This document shows positions 1-5,855 of a stretch of 5,914 nt of DNA, piece by piece (within the stretch, counting starts at the first letter, position 1; every line of letters begins with the position of its first letter). Origin of the DNA: Bacteroidetes bacterium UBA3022 (GTDB taxonomy: Bacteria > Bacteroidota > Bacteroidia > Chitinophagales > BACL12); assembly GCA_002346225.1 (NCBI GenBank), contig DDYY01000091.1:1-5914 (forward strand), in the 5' to 3' direction. Below the pieces are notes generated by a model. That model saw nothing but the letters and a program-made list of their open reading frames with translations. It did no database searches and was not told the origin of the DNA. The translations under genes were made by a program, and so were the position numbers.

Positions 1-2447
1 AGTCCCACATCCAGCAATGGCTGCAGTTTGTGCACAATGTCCTTTTCCTTGGCGAAAAATGCTACTGCCTCCTCAATACTCATAGATAAAACATCAGATA
101 TGTTTTTATCTAAATACGTCACATCGAGTACCTCTTCCTTAAAGCGCTTACCACCGCACTCATCACAAACCAGGTGCACGTCTGCCAGGAACTGCATATC
201 CACTACAATCTCTCCGTCCCCTTTGCAGGTTTCACAGCGTCCGCCATCCACATTGAACGAAAAGTGGCTGGGCTTGAAGCTCTTGGCTTTGGCAGCAGGT
301 TGCCCCGAAAATAAATCGCGGATGGAATCATAAGCCTTCACATAGGTAACGGGATTACTGCGGCTCGATTTGCCTATGGGATCCTGGGTGACCATTTCTA
401 CCTGGGTAATGGATTTCCAGTCGCCGGATATAAGGCGTGACACTGCAGGATTGTCGGCGTCATGGTCCAGCATGCGCTGCAGTTCAGGATAGAGCAAATG
501 TTTGATAAGGGTGGTTTTTCCCGAACCGCTCACCCCTGAAACAACTGCCAGACAATGCAGCGGAATCCGCGCATGGATGCGTTTCAGGTTGTGTTTCTCC
601 GCTGCCTCCATGAGGATGAACTGACGCGGTTTGCGTTTGTTCGCTGGAATCGGAATCACCTCATAGCCATTGAGGTAGCGGGCGGTAAGACTTTCCTTTT
701 CCTCGTGGATGGCATCGTAAGGTCCTGCGTATACCAGATGGCCGCCGTGCACACCTGCAAGCGGACCAATATCCAGCAGGTAATCGGCATTTTTAATTAC
801 CTCTTCTTCGTGTTCTACCACCACTACGGTATTGCCGAGGTTGCGCAGTTCTTTCAGCACCCGCACCAGGCGTTCGGTATCGCGCGGATGCAGGCCCACG
901 CTGGGCTCGTCCAGAATATATAAGGAGGAAGTAAGGTTACTGCCCAGGGTGCGTGTGAGGTTGATGCGCTGCGTTTCTCCGCCCGACAAGGTATTGGAAC
1001 GGCGGTTCAGGGTCAGGTAATTCAGACCCAGGTCCAGCATATAGGTAAGCCGCGACTGGATTTCCACCAGAATTCTGCGGGCCACTTTTTCATCGTAGGG
1101 ATTGAGCTCCAGTCCGCTGAAAAAGTCCTGCAACTGGTCGATGGGCAATTCCAGCAAAGAGCCGATGTCTTTCCCACCCACTTTCACATAGCTGGCATCA
1201 CGGCGAATCCGACTGCCCTTGCATTCCGGACAGAGCGTTCTTCCCCTGTAGCGGGCCAGCATTACGCGGTACTGGATTTTATAGGCATTTTCTTCCAGCA
1301 TGCGGAAGAAATCGTTCAGTCCTTCGAAGTATTCATTGCCTGTCCAGAGGAGTTCTTGTTGCGCCGGTGTGAGCTGGAAAAATGGCTTGTGTACCGGAAA
1401 ATCGAATTGCGCAGCGGTGGCCACCAGCCGATCCAGCCAGGTTTTCATTTTCTCCCCGCGCCAGCAGGCAATGGCACCCTGGTACAGCGACATGGATGTA
1501 TCGGGAATAACAAGGGCGGGGTCTACCCCGATAATGCTGCCGAAACCTTCGCAGCGCCGGCAGGCACCATAGGGATTGTTCTGATTGAAGAAATCGGGTG
1601 TGGGCTCCTCGAACACGATACCATCGGCTTCAAACCGGTTGCTGAACAACACCGCTTCTTTTCCCTCTTCTACCACCAGCAGTTCGCCGTGTCCTTCATA
1701 AAAGGCTGCATCGGCAGAATCGGCTACCCGCTGCAATTGTTCTTCGTCATCGCCTTTGCTCACCAGTCGGTCTACCAGCAATTGCAATGCTTTCTTCGGG
1801 CCGGGCATTTCACCCTCCAGCAGGGTTTCTATTTTCACCATTTCATCGTCTACCAGCAGTCGGTTGAATCCTTTCTGCTGCAGAATGGAAATGATTTCGC
1901 GCAGGGGTTTCCCCTTTTGTCTTTCAATGGGCACCGTGATAAATACCTTTTTCCCGGGTTCCATGGCTGCAAAGTGGTCTACCACGTCAGTGACCCGGTG
2001 CTTGCGCACCACTTCTCCCGACTTCGGGGAAATAGTAACGCCTATGCGGGCAAAGAGCAAGCGCATATAGTCATAGATCTCCGTGAGCGTACCCACGGTG
2101 GAGCGGGTTGTGCGGGTGGTGGTCTTCTGGTCGAGGGCGATGGCAGGGCAAATGCCGCGGATATAATCGACGTCGGGTTTGTTGAGTCGCATCAGAAACT
2201 GCCGCGCATAACTCGATAAACTCTCCACATACCGGCGTTGTCCTTCGGCATACAAGGTGTCTATAGTCAGCGAAGATTTACCGGAACCGCTGACGCCGGT
2301 TACTACTATCAGGCGGTTCTTGGGCAGGCTGACATCTATGTTCTGCAGGTTGTGTTCCCGGGCTCCTTTTATGAAGATGACGCGGTCTGATTCGGTAGCA
2401 GAATGTTTATTAATTACCTTTTTGGGCGATTTTTTGGAAACCGGCAT
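1..2447 (-). CDS. uvrA: UvrA, excinuclease ABC subunit A (C-terminus cut by window edge)
   Basis: UvrA is the damage-recognition ATPase of nucleotide excision repair; as a dimer it loads UvrB onto lesions. The minus frame is open from the ATG at 2447 to position 1, giving 815 complete codons of a family usually about 940 long, so only the distal signature/Walker B region is missing. Visible in order: Walker A GVSGSGKSS (51-59), DQKTTTRTTRSTVGT (106-120), a full insert of about 130-270 that fits the UvrB-binding domain (absent from UvrA2 types), CRRC (296-299), CPEC (406-409), ABC signature LSGGETQRI (487-495), Walker B ILDEP (511-515), second Walker A GVSGSGKTT (638-646), and the DNA-contacting zinc finger C738/C741/C761/C764 with the family's 19-residue spacing. 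The first CxxC expected near 273-277 reads A-D-G-I. The start is followed by a Lys-rich leader, then the conserved core from about residue 22; a later start would leave no ATG before the core. The gene is divergent from the sigma-factor gene. Confidence 0.97.
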   Translation of the reverse strand, partial: MPVSKKSPKKVINKHSATESDRVIFIKGAREHNLQNIDVSLPKNRLIVVTGVSGSGKSSLTIDTLYAEGQRRYVESLSSYARQFLMRLNKPDVDYIRGICPAIALDQKTTTRTTRSTVGTLTEIYDYMRLLFARIGVTISPKSGEVVRKHRVTDVVDHFAAMEPGKKVFITVPIERQKGKPLREIISILQQKGFNRLLVDDEMVKIETLLEGEMPGPKKALQLLVDRLVSKGDDEEQLQRVADSADAAFYEGHGELLVVEEGKEAVLFSNRFEADGIVFEEPTPDFFNQNNPYGACRRCEGFGSIIGVDPALVIPDTSMSLYQGAIACWRGEKMKTWLDRLVATAAQFDFPVHKPFFQLTPAQQELLWTGNEYFEGLNDFFRMLEENAYKIQYRVMLARYRGRTLCPECKGSRIRRDASYVKVGGKDIGSLLELPIDQLQDFFSGLELNPYDEKVARRILVEIQSRLTYMLDLGLNYLTLNRRSNTLSGGETQRINLTRTLGSNLTSSLYILDEPSVGLHPRDTERLVRVLKELRNLGNTVVVVEHEEEVIKNADYLLDIGPLAGVHGGHLVYAGPYDAIHEEKESLTARYLNGYEVIPIPANKRKPRQFILMEAAEKHNLKRIHARIPLHCLAVVSGVSGSGKTTLIKHLLYPELQRMLDHDADNPAVSRLISGDWKSITQVEMVTQDPIGKSSRSNPVTYVKAYDSIRDLFSGQPAAKAKSFKPSHFSFNVDGGRCETCKGDGEIVVDMQFLADVHLVCDECGGKRFKEEVLDVTYLDKNISDVLSMSIEEAVAFFAKEKDIVHKLQPLLDVG

Positions 2448-2463
2448 GAATATTGTCTGATTT

Positions 2464-2493
2464 GTTATAAAATTGTAAAAGAAAAAGGCAAAA
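2464..2493 (-). promoter_or_regulatory. Candidate uvrA promoter
   Basis: Read on the minus strand, TTTG (within 2489-2493) is followed after 19 bases by TATAAC (2469-2464), about 16 bases before the uvrA ATG. The upstream box and the spacing fit Bacteroidota promoters. The -7 box matches TAnnTTTG only in its TA, although it resembles a TATAAT-type box. The region is AT-rich, so chance matches are easy. No SOS-type operator was recognised here. Confidence 0.3.
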
Positions 2494-2547
2494 TGCCGTG
2501 TTAACGTAACTTTAAGAAATTTTAACCGTACACCGAACCATATTGTT

Positions 2548-2577
2548 TTTGATAATCCGGAAACAATTCTATTTTTG
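2548..2577 (+). promoter_or_regulatory. Bacteroidota-type promoter for the sigma-factor operon
   Basis: A -33 element TTTG (2548-2551) is followed after 18 bases by TATTTTTG (2570-2577), a perfect match to the Bacteroidota -7 consensus TAnnTTTG. Transcription would begin near 2582-2585, leaving a leader of about 95 bases before the sigma-factor ATG at 2678. It is the best-matching promoter pair in the window and points at the sigma-factor gene. The element is the primary (housekeeping) sigma type, so the ECF gene would not depend only on itself for expression. Confidence 0.55.
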
Positions 2578-2635
2578 AAGTAACAAATCTACAACGTACC
2601 AAACAGAACTTGCTTATAAGGAATACTGCTACACT

Positions 2636-2648
2636 ATCAACATTTGAT
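2636..2648. repeat. Short inverted repeat ATCAA-CAT-TTGAT upstream of sigma factor
   Basis: Two perfect 5-bp arms flank a 3-base centre. The centre (2642) lies 36 bases before the sigma-factor ATG, inside the predicted leader. A similar repeat with arms in the opposite order sits at the same distance before the next gene (3293-3307). It could be an operator, a small RNA hairpin or chance; nothing here decides which. Confidence 0.25.
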
Positions 2649-2677
2649 TTTTTATTACGCCACAAACCTTATAGTGT

Positions 2678-3256
2678 ATGCAAGTCCAATCTATGCCCGA
2701 CAAGAAACTTGTCAAAATGTACGTCTCCGGTGATGAAAGCGCGTTGGAAGTGCTGATCAATCGCCACAGAGATAAAATCTACTCTTCTGTTTATTTCACC
2801 GTAAAAGATGCAGCCCTGGCGGAAGATATCTTTCAGGATACTTTTGTCAAGGTCATCGACACCTTGCGTTCCGGCAGGTACCGCGAGCAGGACAAATTCC
2901 TTCCCTGGGTGATGCGGATATCCTACAACCTGTGCATCGATCACTTTCGCCGCAACAAGCGCATGCCCATCATCACTACAGGCGACGGCTACGATATTTT
3001 CGATGTGCTCGGATTCCAGGACAAGAATATCGAAGACAATCTGATTGCCGATAATACCTATAGTAAGGTACGCAGCCTTGTCAACAACCTCCCGGAAGAG
3101 CAGCGCCAGGTGTTGATCCTGCGCCACTACTCGGGAATGAGTTTCAAGGAAATAGCTGAAATGACCGGTGTCAGCATCAATACAGCGCTGGGAAGAATGC
3201 GCTACGCGCTGATTAACATCCGCAAAATGATGGCCGAAAAAAATATCAGCATCTGA
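2678..3256 (+). CDS. ECF-subfamily RNA polymerase sigma-70 factor
   Basis: This 192-residue protein has the two-domain layout and size of extracytoplasmic-function sigma factors, which direct RNA polymerase to a small regulon in response to a signal. The sigma-2 region spans about 24-93; it includes the core-binding/-10 segment with A-EDIFQDTFVKV (47-59), FLPWVMRISYN (74-84) and the DHFRRNKR end (88-95). A variable linker (96-126) leads to sigma-4 (about 127-183) with LPEEQRQVLILRHYSGMSF and the helix-turn-helix I-A-E-M-T-G-V-S-I-N-T-A-L-G-R-M-R. No extra C-terminal domain or membrane segment is present. The start is at 2678; Met6 (2693) is an alternative, and no clear ribosome-binding sequence decides between them. 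Upstream lies a TAnnTTTG promoter; 79 bases downstream is a small acidic protein, probably in the same operon. No typical FecR-like membrane anti-sigma gene or TonB receptor gene is next to it, so the signal and regulon are unknown. Confidence 0.95.
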   Translation: MQVQSMPDKKLVKMYVSGDESALEVLINRHRDKIYSSVYFTVKDAALAEDIFQDTFVKVIDTLRSGRYREQDKFLPWVMRISYNLCIDHFRRNKRMPIITTGDGYDIFDVLGFQDKNIEDNLIADNTYSKVRSLVNNLPEEQRQVLILRHYSGMSFKEIAEMTGVSINTALGRMRYALINIRKMMAEKNISI

Positions 3257-3292
3257 TACAATAGACATTCCCGGCAGTCCGTTCTTGGTGCA

Positions 3293-3307
3293 GTTGATAA
3301 CATCAAC
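3293..3307. repeat. Inverted repeat GTTGAT-AAC-ATCAAC between sigma factor and small gene
   Basis: A perfect 6-bp inverted repeat around AAC lies in the 79-bp gap after the sigma-factor stop. Its centre (3300) is 36 bases before the ATG of the small gene at 3336. The arms share TTGAT/ATCAA with the repeat at 2636-2648, in reverse order. It is not followed by a T-run, so it is unlikely to be an intrinsic terminator. An operator or an mRNA hairpin affecting translation is possible. Confidence 0.35.
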
Positions 3308-3335
3308 GCCATTAATTCACCATTAAACTGACTGC

Positions 3336-3575
3336 ATGGTAAAAACCGTTACACAAGAACAACTCATTCAATTCCTGTATCAGGAAGTCACTACAGAAGA
3401 AGCAACAGCCATTGCTGAAGCGATTCGTTGTGACTGGGAGCTCATGGAACAATACGAAATGTTCCGGGAGACGATGCAACAGCTCGATGCCGCAAGGGTC
3501 ACCCCTTCGCAGGCTGTGGTAGACCGCATCAAACGATACAGCGAAAGCACGGCTCCGATGGAGCACCTGCTCTGA
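3336..3575 (+). CDS. Small acidic protein downstream of ECF sigma factor, possible sigma regulator
   Basis: This encodes 79 residues with no signal peptide, no membrane segment and a single cysteine (C32), so it is neither a zinc-binding anti-sigma domain nor a membrane-bound one. It looks mainly helical. An N-terminal helix T-Q-E-Q-L-I-Q-F-L-Y-Q-E (6-17) is followed by an acidic Glu/Ala-rich helix (20-30), a D-W-E-L-M-E-Q-Y-E-M-F helix (33-43), then L-D-A-A-R-V-T-P-S and a C-terminal V-V-D-R-I-K-R-Y segment (61-68). Small proteins with this pattern directly after an ECF sigma gene are, as far as I recall, common in Bacteroidota and annotated as hypothetical. Here the gap is 79 bases with no terminator, and a terminator follows the stop, which supports a two-gene operon. 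A role as a cytosolic sigma-factor partner is inference from position and composition only. The coding call is supported by the operon position, the terminator placement and a protein-like composition. Confidence 0.8.
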   Translation: MVKTVTQEQLIQFLYQEVTTEEATAIAEAIRCDWELMEQYEMFRETMQQLDAARVTPSQAVVDRIKRYSESTAPMEHLL

Positions 3576-3581
3576 CAAACG

Positions 3582-3612
3582 AAAAGGTCCCGCAATAGCG
3601 GGATTTTTTTTT
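3582..3612 (+). terminator. Intrinsic terminator of the sigma-factor operon
   Basis: The stem TCCCGC (3588-3593) / GCGGGA (3598-3603) closes on an AATA loop and is followed by nine T (3604-3612). An A-rich tract precedes it and can extend the stem against the T-run. It begins 6 bases after the small gene's stop codon. It separates the sigma operon from the secreted-protein gene. The sequence GCAATAGC (3592-3599) can also pair with GCTATTGC (3613-3620), an alternative fold that would disrupt the terminator stem. Confidence 0.85.
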
Positions 3613-3616
3613 GCTA

Positions 3617-3646
3617 TTGCTTTTATAGTAGGAATTCGTAGATTTA
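3617..3646 (+). promoter_or_regulatory. Candidate promoter of the T9SS-secreted protein gene
   Basis: TTG (3617-3619) is followed after 19 bases by TAGATTTA (3639-3646), which matches the Bacteroidota -7 box TAnnTTTG at all fixed positions except the last G. Transcription would start near 3652, giving a leader of about 15 bases. The preceding terminator makes an independent promoter necessary somewhere in this 55-base stretch, which supports the call. Confidence 0.4.
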
Positions 3647-3667
3647 GGTATACCAAATACCACTACT

Positions 3668-5272
3668 ATGAAGAAAACTACAACCATTCTGGCAGCTCTT
3701 TTGCTCGCCTCGGGTGCTTTGTTCGCCCAGATTGATCCGGTTTGTACCATTGCCGGCGCTACCCTTTGTGATGATTTTGAAGCCTATACACCCGGTGATG
3801 CCCTCGGGCCGGGTGCCTCCTGGTGGACTACCTGGAGTGGTGTGGAAGGCGGCGCTGAAGATGGCGAAATCTCTGACTTGTACGCCTACTCCGGCAGTAA
3901 TTCCATGACCATTGAGGAGGGAGGTATTAACGATGTTCTCTTGCTGCTCGGCAATCAATCGAGCGGTAACTGGCGACTGGAATGGCAGATGTACATTCCC
4001 GATGGCAAAACCGGTTATTTCAATATCCAGCAAAGCGAAACCCCCGGTATTGCCTGGAATATGGAAGTACTCTTCGGTCTTTCAGCCATTGGCGTACCCT
4101 CTTCTTCCGGTGAAGGTACCATGACGGTTCCTACACTCGATGATTTCACCTATCCTGTCGACACCTGGTTCAAGGTAGAAATGCTCATAGACCTAGACGC
4201 CAATGTATTTGATATTTATATTGATGAAGTGCTCGCTTCCAGCGGTGCTTTTACCGGCAATATCGGGGCGGTAGATTTTTACTCCGTAGATGGCAACTGT
4301 CGGTATTATGTAGACGATGTATTGTTTACCGATGCAACTACCATTGCTGTAACCTATCAGGTAGATATTACACCCTACCTGGACGGTGGTGCTGTAATCA
4401 GCGGTGACGGCATACGCATTGGCGGTAATTTTTCCGACAACGGCGCTTCCCTGCCTAACTGGACACCTTCCGATCCGGCTTGTGCCATGACCGATCTGGG
4501 TGATAATATCTGGGAAATTACCGTGGAATATCCATCTGTTTCTGCCGGACTTACCCAGCAGTTCAAGTATGTAAACGGCGATTGGTTCCCCACCGGTGAA
4601 AACGAATACGACGACGGTGCACCTTCCTTATTCGGAGAACTGGGATGTGGTGGTGACAACCGCGAAGTAACCATTCCCGAAAGCGATGCTACCTTCCTGT
4701 TTTGTTGGGAAGAATGTGCTGCCTGTGTAGTGGAAATGGAATGTAATCCGCCTACCGGACTGGAAGTAAGCGATCTCAGCGCCACCTCCGCAACTGTTAG
4801 CTGGGACGCTGTTGGTCCTGCCGACCAGTATGTGCTGGCTATACGCAACAACACTACCGGCGAACGCAATTCCCGTCAGGTAAGTGGCACCAGCTATACA
4901 TTTACCGGACTGAACCCCGGACACAGCTATACTTTCCGCACCAAGTCGGTGTGTTACCCTGATGGTATTTCAGGACCTTCCGTATCGGTAGACTTTTCTA
5001 CTCCACTACGTTTAGGCGATGTACGTCCGGGCATGGCAGTATATCCCAATCCGGGTAATGGAAGTCTCTTCCTGCAGGGATGGAGCGCCGGCAATGAGCA
5101 GGCCACCCTTAGCATCACAACTATTACCGGTGCGCAGGTGCTGCAACTGGTATTGGATGCAGCTGCCATGAGCGATCCTATGCCTTTACAACTGGATGTA
5201 GCTCCGGGCATGTACCTCCTGCACGTTCAGGGAGATGCGGGCGCCTATCATGAAACAATAATTATAGAATAA
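3668..5272 (+). CDS. Secreted multidomain protein with T9SS type A sorting domain (ConA-like, CBM-like and FN3 domains)
   Basis: This 534-residue protein begins with a Sec signal peptide: K2-K3, a hydrophobic core at 7-19, and probable cleavage after A20 in LFA-Q. Residues about 26-222 look like a concanavalin A/laminin-G-type beta sandwich, starting with C-DDFEAYTPGD and including W-R-L-E-W-Q-M-Y-I, a W-F-K-V-E-M strand and YYVDDVLF. Residues about 226-353 form an immunoglobulin-like, carbohydrate-binding-like module: VTYQVDITPYL, IRIGGNFSDNG, D-N-I-W-E-I-T-V, QFKYVNGDWFP, and a closing FCWEECAAC cysteine motif typical of modules in T9SS cargo. Residues 359-446 fit a fibronectin type III domain (C359 and C429 may be disulfide-bonded). 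The last ~79 residues are the sorting domain, with VYPNPGNGSLFL (458-469) and P-G-M-Y-L-L-H-V (513-520). The protein is therefore expected at the cell surface or outside. No catalytic residues of a known hydrolase are recognisable; binding of polysaccharide or adhesion is inference. It is a single-gene unit with terminators on both sides. Confidence 0.93.
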   Translation: MKKTTTILAALLLASGALFAQIDPVCTIAGATLCDDFEAYTPGDALGPGASWWTTWSGVEGGAEDGEISDLYAYSGSNSMTIEEGGINDVLLLLGNQSSGNWRLEWQMYIPDGKTGYFNIQQSETPGIAWNMEVLFGLSAIGVPSSSGEGTMTVPTLDDFTYPVDTWFKVEMLIDLDANVFDIYIDEVLASSGAFTGNIGAVDFYSVDGNCRYYVDDVLFTDATTIAVTYQVDITPYLDGGAVISGDGIRIGGNFSDNGASLPNWTPSDPACAMTDLGDNIWEITVEYPSVSAGLTQQFKYVNGDWFPTGENEYDDGAPSLFGELGCGGDNREVTIPESDATFLFCWEECAACVVEMECNPPTGLEVSDLSATSATVSWDAVGPADQYVLAIRNNTTGERNSRQVSGTSYTFTGLNPGHSYTFRTKSVCYPDGISGPSVSVDFSTPLRLGDVRPGMAVYPNPGNGSLFLQGWSAGNEQATLSITTITGAQVLQLVLDAAAMSDPMPLQLDVAPGMYLLHVQGDAGAYHETIIIE

Positions 5273-5293
5273 TATATAATTCAATGTATGTAG

Positions 5294-5320
5294 AGGGGAT
5301 GGGTAACCATCCCCTTTTTT
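5294..5320 (+). terminator. Strong intrinsic terminator of the secreted-protein gene
   Basis: The 9-bp perfect stem AGGGGATGG (5294-5302) / CCATCCCCT (5307-5315) closes on GTAA, a GNRA-type tetraloop, and runs into a T-tract ending at 5320. It starts 21 bases after the stop codon. The minus strand has no T-run, so it works only for rightward transcription. It implies that tadA has its own promoter. Confidence 0.93.
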
Positions 5321-5383
5321 ATGCGCATGTGTTTCTTTAAATATCCGTTAACAATTGTTTTACCTGAATGATGCAGCAACCTG

Positions 5384-5391
5384 TATTTTTG
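5384..5391 (+). promoter_or_regulatory. -7 element TATTTTTG abutting the tadA start codon
   Basis: The eight bases match the Bacteroidota -7 consensus TAnnTTTG exactly and end four bases before the ATG at 5396. Transcription would begin at about the start codon, suggesting a leaderless or nearly leaderless mRNA. The -33 partner is weak: TTG at 5355-5357, inside the palindrome AACAATTGTT (5350-5359), is 26 bases away, while better spacing only finds TTTA around 5359-5362. Confidence 0.45.
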
Positions 5392-5395
5392 CAAC

Positions 5396-5839
5396 ATGGG
5401 TTTACTCACCAATCCTGATAGTTATTACATGCAACAAGCCATTAAGCTGGCGCAGCAAGCCCTGGAGCAGGACGAAGTGCCGGTGGGTGCTGTCATAGTA
5501 AGTGGCAATCATATTATAGCCCGCGCCCACAACCTGGTGGAGCGCCTGCACGACCCTACAGCACATGCCGAGATGCAGGCTATCACAGCCGCCTGTAATC
5601 ATTTCGGCAGCAAGTACCTGAGCGAGTGCACCATTTACGTTACCCTCGAACCTTGCACCATGTGTGCTACGGCTATTTTCTGGGCACAGGCAGGCAGGTT
5701 GGTGTATGGAGCTTCCGATCCCAGGCAGGGTTTTAGCAGGCATGAGCGCATTCTCCACCCAAAAACCGAAGTGACGGGTGGGGTGGAAGCCGATACCTGC
5801 AGCGCCTTGCTGAAAGATTTTTTTAAGGGGAAAAGATAA
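5396..5839 (+). CDS. tadA: tRNA-specific adenosine deaminase TadA
   Basis: TadA deaminates adenosine 34 of tRNA-Arg(ACG) to inosine, letting one tRNA read several arginine codons; it is usually essential. The 147-residue length fits the family. The cytidine-deaminase-fold zinc site is complete: H57 and catalytic E59 in T-A-H-A-E-M (56 is the Ala before H57), and C87 and C90 in LEPCTMC. Other family marks are E-V-P-V-G-A-V-I-V (27-35), N46, Y104-G-A-S-D-P (104-109), L-H-P-K-T-E-V (120-126) and the C-terminal L-L-K-D-F-F-K helix. After the second zinc cysteine the usual A-G-A reads A-T-A (91-93). The start at 5396 leaves 11 residues before Y-M-Q-Q-A, a normal TadA N-terminus; Met12 (5429) would still keep the core. 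A strong terminator precedes the gene and a -7 promoter box touches its start, so it is a separate unit. No ribosome-binding site is visible. Confidence 0.96.
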   Translation: MGLLTNPDSYYMQQAIKLAQQALEQDEVPVGAVIVSGNHIIARAHNLVERLHDPTAHAEMQAITAACNHFGSKYLSECTIYVTLEPCTMCATAIFWAQAGRLVYGASDPRQGFSRHERILHPKTEVTGGVEADTCSALLKDFFKGKR

Positions 5840-5855
5840 GGAGCAATTTGCCTCA

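Noticed and set aside
1356..2219. A 287-codon plus-strand open frame opposite uvrA
   Set aside because: It lies wholly antisense to highly conserved uvrA codons, its translation shows no recognisable domain, and it is best explained as a shadow of the uvrA reading frame.
2471..2500. Hairpin GGCA-AAA-TGCC with a T-rich tract on the minus strand, resembling a terminator
   Set aside because: The stem is only 4 bp, and no minus-strand gene lies upstream of it to be terminated; it sits in the uvrA promoter region.
2669..3268. A 199-codon minus-strand open frame covering the whole sigma-factor gene
   Set aside because: The plus-strand frame has every hallmark of an ECF sigma factor, while the antisense product resembles no known family; it is a codon-bias shadow.
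3644..4033. A minus-strand open frame of 129 codons over the start of the secreted-protein gene
   Set aside because: The plus frame has a signal peptide and continuous domains through to a sorting tail; the antisense frame has none.
5350..5359. Palindrome AACAATTGTT upstream of tadA as an operator
   Set aside because: It is a short AT-rich palindrome expected by chance; there is no second copy or other support beyond its closeness to the promoter.
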